From a bacterium (lineage in GTDB: Bacteria > Myxococcota > UBA727 > JAUIJE01), in contig JAUIJE010000018.1 in assembly GCA_030431455.1 (NCBI GenBank), positions 117,740 through 181,739 of the forward strand: a DNA stretch of 64,000 bases. Reading direction: 5' to 3'. The translations under genes and the position numbers were made by a program. The notes under the pieces were generated by a model. It was not told the DNA's origin. It did not search any database and worked only from the letters and a program-made list of their open reading frames with translations. The first letter of the stretch is position 1; every line of letters begins with the position of its first letter. Positions 1-7,891 of this stretch are shown here, piece by piece.

Positions 1-1961
1 TTGAGCTCCCCGGCGGGCACTTTGACGTTGTTGAGCGGTGTGTTGCCGAGCTTTTTGCCGTCCAGGTACACGGTGGTCCAGGGCACGGTGGCGAGGGTCA
101 AGTAGCCGAAGGCGGCCGCCTTTTTCTCGGGCTGGGGGGGCGGGTCGGGGGCCTTTGGTTCGGTCGCTTTTTTGTCCCAGTCCCCGTCGGTGTTTGTGGC
201 CTTGGCCGTGCGGGTGGTTTTGTCGTCGTCGTTGTCGTCCCGGCTGGGGCGGGCGCGGCGGGTGGTCTTCTTGGGCCGGCGGCGGTTGTTGCGCGCCTTC
301 TTGTCGTCGTCGTCGTCGCGGTCTTTGGGGGCGGTGGCGTTCGGTGACTCGTCGTCGTCCGCGTCGTCGTCGTCGTCGGGGTCCGGGTCGTCCGCGGGGT
401 CGTCGTCGGTCGGGCGGGGCTGATCCCCGTCGTCGTCGGCCACACCCTGGGCGCCCGGGTCCGTCGCTTTGTCGCCCGGGGCCGGGCCGGGGGTGTCCGC
501 GGCTTCGCGCGGGGTCGGCAACGCGTTGTCCTCGTTGACCATGACCAAAAAGATCACCCCGCCGGCGGCCCCCGCGAGCAGCAGCACCAGGCCGATGATC
601 ATCGGCCACAGCCAGGCGGCGCGGGGCCGCTCGTCGTCGTCGTTGACCGGCGCGTAAGACACCGTGCCGGTGCTGGTGCGGTCCTCGCCCTCCTCGGCGC
701 CGATGCGCGGCGGCGGCTTGTCCGGCCGCCGGGGCGGGGGGTGGCCGTCGTCGGTCATGGGGGTCGGGCCTTCGGGCCGGAGGGCGCGGGGGTTGGGCCC
801 GATCTCGGACTCGCGGGTGACCAGCGGCGAGTGGGACAACGCCGACGGCGTGGTGGGCTCGGGCTCCTGGCCGGGGGGCACGAGGTTGGGCACCAGGAGA
901 TCGGACTCTGAATCGCCCTCTGCGCCGTCTTCGTCGTCGTCATCCCCTTGCACCGCTTCGCCGGACAACACCCGGTCGAGGAGCTGGCGCTGCCGATCGA
1001 TCACGTCGCCGAACAGCTCGCGCATCAACGCCGACAGATCCCCGCGGCGGTACCGCTGGCCCGCGGCCAACAGGGCGTCCTCGATGGCCTCGCGGAACTC
1101 GTCCGCCGACGAGAACCGCTCGTCGGGGTCTTTGGCCAAGGCCTTGACCGCGATCGCGGCCAGCTTCTCGTCGCAGTCCGCGTTGTATTTGACCGGGGTG
1201 ATCGGGGGCTCGCGCAGGATGCGATCGATGCTCTTGACGACGTGTTGGCTCTTGTACAGGCGCCGCCCGGCGAGCATCTCCCAGAACACCACCCCCGCCG
1301 AGAACACGTCCGAGCGCGGGTCGAGGTCTTTGGCCTCACACTGCTCCGGGCTCATGTACGCGTATTTGCCCTTGAGCACGCCGGCGTCGGTCTCGTTGAT
1401 GCGCATGGCGGCTTTGGCGATGCCGAAGTCGACCAGCTTGGGCGTGCCGTCGTAGCTGATCAGGATATTTTGCGGGCTGACGTCGCGGTGGATGATGTTG
1501 AGCGGCCGGCCGCGGGCGTCGCGCGCGGTGTGTGCGGCGTGCAGGCCGTCGAGGGCGGCGCAGAACATGCCCGCCCACAGCGAGCTTTCGGGGTACTTGC
1601 CCGCGCGCTTGGACGTGCGGAGCAGGGCGCCCAAGTTCTGCCCGTCGATGTGCTCCATCGCCATGTAGTACCGGCCATCCACCTCGCCGACGTCGTAGGT
1701 GTGCACCACGTTGGGGTGGGAGATGGCCATGGCGAGGCGCGCCTCGTCGAGAAAACTCTCGACCAACAACCGGTCGCCGGTGAGGTGGCTGTGCAGGCGC
1801 TTGATCACGACGAGCTTTTCGATCCCGGCCGGGCCGGGCAAAAACGCGAGGTAGATCTTGCCCATGCCCCCCGCGCCGAGCCGGCCGAGGATCACGTACT
1901 TGCCCAACCGACGCCGCGACGTCGGCTTCATCACCAGCTTGTCGAGCTCTTGACGTTCCAA
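1..1961 (-). CDS. Ser/Thr protein kinase with TM segment and PEGA domain (3' end cut by window)
   Basis: Hanks-type kinase, probably a membrane-anchored signalling kinase. The kinase domain starts near residue 19 with the glycine loop GRLGAGGMG. The catalytic loop HRDVSPQN is near residue 158, DFGIAKA near 177, and YMSPEQ follows. A TM helix lies near residues 448-474. After it comes a highly charged, Asp-rich and Lys/Arg-rich linker (encoded about 290-480), then a PEGA repeat (VYLDGKKLGNTPL) that runs off the window at about residue 653. I chose the TTG at 1961 because GAGGGG lies four bases upstream; an ATG 11 codons later is the alternative. The catalytic loop has Ser in place of the usual Lys, as in many myxobacterial kinases of this type. 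The substrate is unknown. It is transcribed divergently from the TPR-like protein gene. Confidence 0.88.
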   Translation of the reverse strand, partial: MERQELDKLVMKPTSRRRLGKYVILGRLGAGGMGKIYLAFLPGPAGIEKLVVIKRLHSHLTGDRLLVESFLDEARLAMAISHPNVVHTYDVGEVDGRYYMAMEHIDGQNLGALLRTSKRAGKYPESSLWAGMFCAALDGLHAAHTARDARGRPLNIIHRDVSPQNILISYDGTPKLVDFGIAKAAMRINETDAGVLKGKYAYMSPEQCEAKDLDPRSDVFSAGVVFWEMLAGRRLYKSQHVVKSIDRILREPPITPVKYNADCDEKLAAIAVKALAKDPDERFSSADEFREAIEDALLAAGQRYRRGDLSALMRELFGDVIDRQRQLLDRVLSGEAVQGDDDDEDGAEGDSESDLLVPNLVPPGQEPEPTTPSALSHSPLVTRESEIGPNPRALRPEGPTPMTDDGHPPPRRPDKPPPRIGAEEGEDRTSTGTVSYAPVNDDDERPRAAWLWPMIIGLVLLLAGAAGGVIFLVMVNEDNALPTPREAADTPGPAPGDKATDPGAQGVADDDGDQPRPTDDDPADDPDPDDDDDADDDESPNATAPKDRDDDDDKKARNNRRRPKKTTRRARPSRDDNDDDKTTRTAKATNTDGDWDKKATEPKAPDPPPQPEKKAAAFGYLTLATVPWTTVYLDGKKLGNTPLNNVKVPAGEL

Positions 1962-2069
1962 TGCGCCCCTCGGCGGATGATTTTTCCTCGACCGGCGACA
2001 AAGTGTCAAAAGACTTCGTGATTTGGCTATGCTGCGCCGGTCTTGACGAATGCAAACGGAGCAGCCGCC

Positions 2070-2894
2070 GTGAAGGTCTTGGGCCCGATCGCTCTTTGTG
2101 TGGTTTTGCTGGCGCCCGCCGCCCGGGCCGACATGGCCGAGCTGTTGGCCAAGGCCGAGGAGGACTACGGGGCGCTCGAGTTTGAGCCCTGCGCGCAGAC
2201 CGCCGAGGAGGCGCTGCGGGAGCCGGGCACGGCGTCGGACCGGGTCAAGGGCTACCAGCTCCTCGGCCTGTGCCGGGCGGCGCTGGAGGACACCGAGGGG
2301 GCGACCGACGCGTTTGTGTTGATGCTCGCCATCGACCAGAACGCCGCGCTCCCCGACGGGCTCTCCCCGCGGTTCACATCGTCGTACCTCGAGGCGAAGG
2401 GCCAGTGGGTGGGGCGCAAGCCGTTCGACATTCAGATCACCGAGGACCAGGTGTCGGGCAAGACCCGCAGCTTGAAGCTCTCGATCGTCGACCGCCCCGC
2501 GCTGCTCGAGTCGGTGGCCTGGCGTGACGGCGACGGCGAGCTCAGCGCGAGCACCAAGGTCGCGGAGAAAATGCTCCTGGAGGTCCCGAAGAACCTCGCC
2601 CAGGAGTTGGTGTTTTTTGACGCCCACAAAGGGGCCTTGGTGGTGTTGCCGCTGCCGCAGGCCGAGCAAGAAAAGACCGAGGCGTTGGCCGAGCAAAAAG
2701 GCGGCGAGACCGCCGAAGGCGAAGACGAAGGGTCGGGCCTCTGGGTCTGGGCGGGCGTTGGCGCGGTCGGCGTGGTCGGTGTGGTGGCCGCGGCCGCGGT
2801 GGGCGGCGTCATCGCCTACGGGGTGGCCACCGGTCTCATCACCGGGCCCGAGCAACAGATCACGCTGCAATCCGGCGTGGACTTCGGGGACTGA
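2070..2894 (+). CDS. Secreted or membrane TPR-like protein of unknown function
   Basis: 274 residues if it starts at GTG 2070, which puts a hydrophobic signal peptide (about residues 1-20, ending ARA) at the N terminus. A TTG at 2043 would add nine residues. Residues about 22-100 look like helical TPR pairs (KAEEDYGALEFEPC, GLCRAALEDTEGA). A mixed, probably beta domain follows. A Glu/Lys-rich linker then leads to a C-terminal TM helix at about residues 229-258. The combination resembles myxobacterial proteins that carry a periplasmic TPR region and often sit beside PEGA kinases. No enzymatic motif was seen. The divergent kinase start lies about 110 bp upstream. Confidence 0.7.
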   Translation: MKVLGPIALCVVLLAPAARADMAELLAKAEEDYGALEFEPCAQTAEEALREPGTASDRVKGYQLLGLCRAALEDTEGATDAFVLMLAIDQNAALPDGLSPRFTSSYLEAKGQWVGRKPFDIQITEDQVSGKTRSLKLSIVDRPALLESVAWRDGDGELSASTKVAEKMLLEVPKNLAQELVFFDAHKGALVVLPLPQAEQEKTEALAEQKGGETAEGEDEGSGLWVWAGVGAVGVVGVVAAAAVGGVIAYGVATGLITGPEQQITLQSGVDFGD

Positions 2895-2900
2895 TTCTGA

Positions 2901-2920
2901 CGGGGGGCGTTCTCCCCCCG
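2901..2920. repeat. GC-rich intergenic palindrome (C6/G6 type)
   Basis: A perfect 7-bp stem (CGGGGGG ... CCCCCCG) with the loop CGTTCT lies just after the stop of the TPR-like gene. No T-tract follows, so it is not a classical Rho-independent terminator. Similar palindromes follow other genes in this window (7672 and 36073). Confidence 0.55.
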
Positions 2921-2997
2921 CCCCATCGCTGCCAGTTGTCGTCGTCGTGACCGGCACCCCCGTTGACAGGGGGGGCGAGGGGGCGAAATCCCAGCGC

Positions 2998-4077
2998 ATG
3001 AGTGCGTTTCGTGTCGTCGCCGGATTGAGCGTGTTGGCCTTGGTGCCGTTTTCCTCGTGTAGCTGTCAGCGCAAGGAGAACATCGAGGCCAAGGAGCGGT
3101 TGAGCAAGCCCGCGGAGGCATCTCCGCTGGACAAGATGTCGCGAGAGACGCTCAAGCCGGGCGACCTCGCCACCGACGAGGACATGCGGCACCGCATCAA
3201 CCGCATGCGCTTCGGCGAGATGCAACGCCGGCTGGGCTCGATGAAGTACCATTCCAGCGGCCGGCTGAGCTTCGCCCGGGCCCCGCTCAACGTCGACAGC
3301 CGCGAGACCACCGACATTCTGTACAGCGACCGGGGCGATTTCTCCGTCACCACCACCACCGCCGACGGCAGCCGCCAGGAGCTGGCCTACGTCAATGAGA
3401 TCTTCTTTTTGAAGAACAAAAACGGCAAGTGGCGCACCAGCCGCGACCCCACCGGGGAGCGCATCGCCTACCTCGAGGACGCGGCCGGGATCTGGCGGTC
3501 CTTCTACAAGCTGTTCCGCCACACCCTCGAGCTGACCCCCCGCGGTGAGCAGGCGTACCAAGGCCGCAACGCCTATGTATATACATTGTCGGTGCCGGAC
3601 GAGTCGAAGAAGGCGCGGGCGGAGGGCGCGAAGGTGCCGGCCCCCAAGGCCCGGCCCCTCGCCGATGGGGGCGTGCTCGGCAATGAGCCGATTCCCGAGG
3701 AGACCGCCGAGGAGCGGGACACCCGCATGGACCGGTTGCGCAAGTGGCGCGACCGGGCCCACCCCGCGGGGGGCAAGGGGGAGCTGTGGGTCGACGGCGA
3801 GACCGGCGTGCCGTTGAAGGTCCAGTTCACCGGCGACCTCGCGGTGGGCGATGGGCCCGAGCCTTCGGTGTTGCACGTCGAGCTGACCACGGCGCTGTCC
3901 GAGATCGGCAAGCCCCACGCGGTGGAGCCCCCCCAGGAGGCGGTCGACGAGATCACCCGGAAAAAGTGGCCCACCAAGCCGCGCAAGTTCCTGGAGGAAA
4001 AGGGGCTGGTCGCCCCGCTCCCCGACGAGCCCCCGGAAGGTGAAGCGGCGCCGGCCGCGCCCCCGGCGGAACAATGA
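2998..4077 (+). CDS. Lipoprotein of unknown function
   Basis: 359 residues. The N terminus is a lipoprotein signal with a hydrophobic core and a Cys-containing lipobox near residues 18-23 (FSSCSC). The mature part starts with charged helices. It then has a probable beta-rich domain (SGRLSFARAPLNVDSRETTDILYSDRGDFSV) and an insertion rich in Ala/Pro/Glu/Arg. The GELWVDGETGVPLKVQFTGDL segment recalls LolA/LppX-like lipoprotein-fold proteins, but I could not confirm the family. The C terminus is Pro/Ala-rich. The ATG at 2998 is chosen for the signal peptide; the open frame extends upstream without coding character. Its stop overlaps the proB start (ATGA at 4074), so it is translationally coupled to the proline cluster. 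Confidence 0.75.
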   Translation: MSAFRVVAGLSVLALVPFSSCSCQRKENIEAKERLSKPAEASPLDKMSRETLKPGDLATDEDMRHRINRMRFGEMQRRLGSMKYHSSGRLSFARAPLNVDSRETTDILYSDRGDFSVTTTTADGSRQELAYVNEIFFLKNKNGKWRTSRDPTGERIAYLEDAAGIWRSFYKLFRHTLELTPRGEQAYQGRNAYVYTLSVPDESKKARAEGAKVPAPKARPLADGGVLGNEPIPEETAEERDTRMDRLRKWRDRAHPAGGKGELWVDGETGVPLKVQFTGDLAVGDGPEPSVLHVELTTALSEIGKPHAVEPPQEAVDEITRKKWPTKPRKFLEEKGLVAPLPDEPPEGEAAPAAPPAEQ

Positions 4078-5204
4078 TCGGCGGCCGCGCCGACCTGAGC
4101 CGCGCACAGAACGTCGTGCTCAAGGTGGGCTCGGCGTTGCTCAAGACCGGGGGGGCCGCGTGTTTCGCCGCGCTGGCCGAGCAGACCGCGCAGCTGTGCG
4201 CCCAGGGCATGACCGTGACCTGGGTAAGCTCGGGGGCGATCGCCCTCGGGCTCGAGCCCATGGGGCTCGGGCAGCGGCCCACCGCCATCGGCCAGCTCCA
4301 GGCCGCGGCCGCCGCGGGGCAGGGACGTCTCATCTCCCACTGGCGCGCGGCGTTCGCCCCCCACGGCCGCGAGGTGGGCCAGGTGCTCCTCACCCACGCC
4401 GACCTCGAGGATCGGGTCCGCTACCTCAACGCGCGCAACGCGTTGGCCGCCTTGCTCGCCGCGGGGCTGGTCCCGGTGGTCAACGAAAACGACTCGGTGG
4501 CCACCGACGAAATCCGCTTCGGGGACAACGACAAGTTGGCCGCGCTCGTGGCCAGCCTGGTGGGCGCCGACGTGCTCGTCTTGCTCACCCAGGTCGACGG
4601 GATGATGACCGGTGACCCCAAAAAGGACCCCCACGCCACCCGGCTGTCCGAGGTGCGCGACATCGAGGCGGTGCGCCCCCTCGCCGCGGGCGCGGCGCTG
4701 TACGGCACCGGGGGCATGGCCTCGAAGCTGACCGCGGCGGAGATCGCGGGCCGCGAGGGCATCGCCACGGTGATCGCGCGCGGGGACGATGCCGGGGCGG
4801 TGGCGGCGGTGTTCGCGGGCGAAGACGTGGGCACGCTGTTCGTGCCCGGCCCCGCGCAGGTCAAGCGGGGGCGCCACAAATGGATCGGCACGACCTTGCG
4901 CCCCAAGGGCCGGCTTTTGCTCGACGACGGCGCGGCCCGGGCGGTGTTGGCCAACAAGAGCCTGCTGCTCGCGGGGGTGGTCGAGGTCGACGGGGACTTC
5001 GTCGCCGGCGACGCCGTCGACCTCGTGGCCCCCGACGGCACGGTGATCGCGCGCGGGCTGTGCCAGGCCGCCGCGGTCGAGGTCGCGGCCTTGAAGGGCC
5101 TGCGCACCGCCGAGGCCCAGGCCAAGGTCGGCGCCGCCGTGCCCCAGCCCTTGGTGCACAAAGACGACCTCGCCCGCTTCTCCCCCGAGAGCGAAGCGGA
5201 GTAG
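4074..5204 (+). CDS. proB: Glutamate 5-kinase
   Basis: Catalyses ATP-dependent phosphorylation of L-glutamate to gamma-glutamyl phosphate, the first step of proline synthesis, in the cytoplasm. At 376 residues it has the normal length of a two-domain enzyme. The amino-acid-kinase domain carries VLKVGSALLKTGG at residues 10-22, VVNENDSVATDEIRFGDNDKLAA near 138-160 and the KLTAAEIA segment near 222. A C-terminal PUA domain follows (about 275-355). It overlaps the preceding lipoprotein gene by 4 bp and is 33 bp upstream of proA, as expected for a pro operon. Feedback inhibition by proline is usual in the family but cannot be read from the sequence. Confidence 0.97.
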   Translation: MIGGRADLSRAQNVVLKVGSALLKTGGAACFAALAEQTAQLCAQGMTVTWVSSGAIALGLEPMGLGQRPTAIGQLQAAAAAGQGRLISHWRAAFAPHGREVGQVLLTHADLEDRVRYLNARNALAALLAAGLVPVVNENDSVATDEIRFGDNDKLAALVASLVGADVLVLLTQVDGMMTGDPKKDPHATRLSEVRDIEAVRPLAAGAALYGTGGMASKLTAAEIAGREGIATVIARGDDAGAVAAVFAGEDVGTLFVPGPAQVKRGRHKWIGTTLRPKGRLLLDDGAARAVLANKSLLLAGVVEVDGDFVAGDAVDLVAPDGTVIARGLCQAAAVEVAALKGLRTAEAQAKVGAAVPQPLVHKDDLARFSPESEAE

Positions 5205-5237
5205 GCGGACCTGGGCGCGGGTTGTACAACCACACCC

Positions 5238-6506
5238 ATGACCGACTACGCCGGCATCGCCCAGTCCCTGGCCGCGCGCGCCCAAGCCGCGGCGGAGATC
5301 CTGCGCGCGGCGCCCACCGCCCAGAAAGACGCGTTTTTGCGCCGGCTGGCCGACGCCCTCGAGGCGCACCAAAGCCAGATCCTCGCGCGCAACCGGCTCG
5401 ACATGGGGGCCGGTCGAGACCGTGGCCTGACCGCGGCCCTCCTCGACCGGCTCGAGCTCGACGAGGCGCGCATCGCCGGCATCGCCCAGCAGGTGCGCGA
5501 CGTGGCCCGGCTCCCCGACCCGGTGGGCGCGCTCACCCCGTGGCAAAAACAAAGCAGTGGCATTGAGGTCGCGCGGATGCGCGTCCCCCTCGGCGTGGTC
5601 CTGATGGTGTACGAGTCCCGGCCCAACGTCACCGTCGACACCGCCGCGCTCTGTCTCAAGGCCGGCAACGCGGTCATCCTGCGGGGGGGCAAAGAGGCGT
5701 TTCAGACCAACCAGGCGCTGAGCGACCTGGTGCGCCAAGCGTTGCGCGACGAGGGCCTGCCCGACGACGGGGCGGTGTTCGTCGACGACACCGCGCGCGA
5801 CCTGCTGTACCGCTTGCTCGAGCAGTCCGGCCGCATCGACCTCGCCATCCCCCGCGGGGGCACGTCGCTCATCGAGGCGGTGGACGCCCACGCCAAGGTC
5901 CCGGTGCTGCAGCATTACCAAGGCATCTGCCACGTCTACGTGCACCAGGCCGCCGACCTCGACATGGCCGAGCGCATCACCATCAATGCCAAGGTCCAGC
6001 GCCCGGGGGTGTGCAACGCGGCCGAGGGCCTCATCGTCGACGAAGCGGTGGCGCGGGCGTTTCTGCCTCGGGTCGTGGCCGAACTCATCTCCCGCGGGGT
6101 CGAGGTGCGCGGCTGTGACAAGACCGCCGCCCTCGCCGACGGGGTGGTGCCGGCGGGGCCCGCGGACTTCGACACCGAGTTTTTGGACCTGACCTTGGCG
6201 GTCAAGGTCGTGGCCGGCCTCGACGAGGCCCTCGCGTTCATCGCCCAGCACGGCTCAGGCCACACCGAGTCCATCATCACCACCGACGAGGACGCGGCCG
6301 CCCGGTTCGTGCGCACGGTGGACGCGAGCTGCGTGCTGCACAACGCCTCGACCCGGTTCAACGACGGGGGCGCGCTCGGCCTCGGGGCCGAGCTCGGAAT
6401 CTCGACCACCAAGCTGCACGCCTACGGACCCATGGGCCTCGAAGAGCTGTGCACGCGGAAGTTCGTGGTGCGGGGCACGGGACAAACGCGGGGTGACGTG
6501 CCGTGA
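5238..6506 (+). CDS. proA: Gamma-glutamyl phosphate reductase
   Basis: NADPH-dependent reduction of gamma-glutamyl phosphate to glutamate-5-semialdehyde, the second step of proline synthesis. It is 422 residues, the standard length. The aldehyde-dehydrogenase fold is shown by [21 protein letters not shown], the catalytic Cys in [15 protein letters not shown] (about residues 253-267) and the C-terminal [22 protein letters not shown] signature. The product labile intermediate is normally channelled from ProB, encoded just upstream. Its stop overlaps the GTG start of the aspartate kinase (GTGA at 6503). Confidence 0.97.
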   Translation: MTDYAGIAQSLAARAQAAAEILRAAPTAQKDAFLRRLADALEAHQSQILARNRLDMGAGRDRGLTAALLDRLELDEARIAGIAQQVRDVARLPDPVGALTPWQKQSSGIEVARMRVPLGVVLMVYESRPNVTVDTAALCLKAGNAVILRGGKEAFQTNQALSDLVRQALRDEGLPDDGAVFVDDTARDLLYRLLEQSGRIDLAIPRGGTSLIEAVDAHAKVPVLQHYQGICHVYVHQAADLDMAERITINAKVQRPGVCNAAEGLIVDEAVARAFLPRVVAELISRGVEVRGCDKTAALADGVVPAGPADFDTEFLDLTLAVKVVAGLDEALAFIAQHGSGHTESIITTDEDAAARFVRTVDASCVLHNASTRFNDGGALGLGAELGISTTKLHAYGPMGLEELCTRKFVVRGTGQTRGDVP

Positions 6507-7660
6507 GCATCATCGTGCAGAAATACGGCGGCTCGTCGGTCAAAGACCCGGCCCACATCCAAAAGGTCGCGGGCCTGATCAAGACCCGCCGCGACGAGGG
6601 CCACGCGGTGTGTGTGGTGGTGAGCGCGATGGGCGAGACCACCGACGACCTCTTGGCCCAGGCCCGCCAAATCACCGCCACCCCGTCCCGGCGCGAACTC
6701 GACATGCTCCTCACCTGCGGCGAGCGGGCGACGATGGCGCTTTTGGCCATGGCGCTGCACGAATGTGGGGTGGAGTGCATCTCGTTCACCGGGAGCCAGT
6801 CGGGCATCATCACCAACGACGCGCACAGCGGCGCCCGCATCCTCGAGGTGCGGCCCTACCGGGTCCAGGACGAGCTCGAGCGCGGCCGGGTGGTGATCGT
6901 GGCCGGCTTCCAAGGGGTCAGCTACAAAAAAGAGATCACCACCCTCGGGCGCGGGGGCTCGGACACCACTGCAGTGGCATTGGCGGCGGCCCTCGCCGCG
7001 GAAGCGTGCGAGATCTACTCGGACGTGCCCGGGGTGTTCACCGCCGACCCCCGGGTGGTGGCCGACGCGCGCAAGCTCGACCAGCTCGACCCCGACCAGA
7101 TGCTCGCCCTTGCCGCCGGGGGGGCCAAGGTCCTGGCCCAGGAGGCGGTGGCCTTCGCCCGGGAGCGGGGCATCGCCTTGTACGCGCGCCAAACCGGTTC
7201 TGACGATGCAGGCACATTGGTGCGGCGCGACGGGCCGGTGGGGCACAACACCGTGGCCTTGGCCCACCGCGACCGGGTCCTGACCCTCACCGCCCCGGAC
7301 CCGACCCAGCTGTGGACCCTGGAGCAGACGGTGCAAAAACACGGCGCCCAGGTCTCTTGGGCCTTCGCCGGCCCCGCCGGCGGCATCCTCGCGGTGCCGC
7401 TCGACGACGCCCACGGCATCCGCGACGCCCTCGGCCCCGACGTCGCCCTGCACGACGAGTGGGGCACGGTCACCGTCACCGGGCGCTCGCCCGCGTACAT
7501 CGGGGGCGGCGGCCCGGTCGCGGCCCGGCTGCTGTCCGCGGGCATCACCGCCCACGGCATGTTGTGCGTGCCGGGGGCGGTCACCGCGCTGATCTCGTCC
7601 GACGACGTGCGCCCGGCCCTCCAGGGCTTGCATGACGCACTGCGCACCGAGATCAACTAA
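6503..7660 (+). CDS. lysC: Aspartate kinase
   Basis: Phosphorylates L-aspartate to 4-phospho-aspartate, the entry to lysine, threonine, methionine and diaminopimelate synthesis. 385 residues, a stand-alone monofunctional form. The N terminus has the signature KYGGSSV (residues 7-13). [17 protein letters not shown], the segment [16 protein letters not shown] (about 145-160) and [13 protein letters not shown] follow. Residues about 250-385 form the two ACT regulatory domains, so allosteric control by pathway end products is likely. The GTG start overlaps the proA stop, so the three amino-acid genes are probably co-translated. Such a proBA-lysC fusion of pathways is not the usual arrangement. 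Confidence 0.95.
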   Translation: MSIIVQKYGGSSVKDPAHIQKVAGLIKTRRDEGHAVCVVVSAMGETTDDLLAQARQITATPSRRELDMLLTCGERATMALLAMALHECGVECISFTGSQSGIITNDAHSGARILEVRPYRVQDELERGRVVIVAGFQGVSYKKEITTLGRGGSDTTAVALAAALAAEACEIYSDVPGVFTADPRVVADARKLDQLDPDQMLALAAGGAKVLAQEAVAFARERGIALYARQTGSDDAGTLVRRDGPVGHNTVALAHRDRVLTLTAPDPTQLWTLEQTVQKHGAQVSWAFAGPAGGILAVPLDDAHGIRDALGPDVALHDEWGTVTVTGRSPAYIGGGGPVAARLLSAGITAHGMLCVPGAVTALISSDDVRPALQGLHDALRTEIN

Positions 7661-7671
7661 GCCCCCCGTTG

Positions 7672-7690
7672 GCGGGGGAGTTCCTCCCCA
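7672..7690. repeat. GC-rich intergenic palindrome after lysC
   Basis: GCGGGGGAGTTCCTCCCC lies 12 bases after the lysC stop. It has GGGGA/TCCCC arms and the loop GTTCC. The same sequence with the same loop recurs after the GST gene at 36073. No T-run follows, so simple intrinsic termination is doubtful. Confidence 0.55.
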
Positions 7691-7785
7691 CAGGCTGAGG
7701 TTTCGGGATGCGCGCGGCCCGCCCTCCATCGGACGATCGACCGACCCCGGCGGGGCCGGGCCCCGGCCCGGGTTGTAGGCAAACA

Positions 7786-7815
7786 CCCACATCGATCGAT
7801 CCGGTCCCATGTGGG
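7786..7815. promoter_or_regulatory. Inverted repeat upstream of the MYXO-CTERM M1-like gene
   Basis: CCCACAT and ATGTGGG form 7-bp arms separated by 16 bases that include ATCGATCGAT. The repeat lies 77 bp before the ATG at 7892 and is followed by an A-rich stretch (ATAAAAAC). It may be a regulator site or an mRNA leader hairpin; nothing decides between them. Confidence 0.3.
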
Positions 7816-7891
7816 ATAAAAACGTTCATGGGCGGTCGCTTCATACATGGCGCGGCCACCTCCTGACCATCCTGCCGAGCACGGAGTCGAG

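Noticed and set aside
1336..2055. A 239-codon minus-strand frame at the start of the first kinase gene
   Set aside because: It is out of frame with the kinase motifs HRDVSPQN and DFGIAKA, which lie in the frame starting at TTG 1961.
3573..6251. An 892-codon open frame on the minus strand opposite proB and proA
   Set aside because: It is the antisense of clearly identified proB/proA, and its sequence (many His/Arg/Gly/Asp) is the usual shadow of GC-rich codons.
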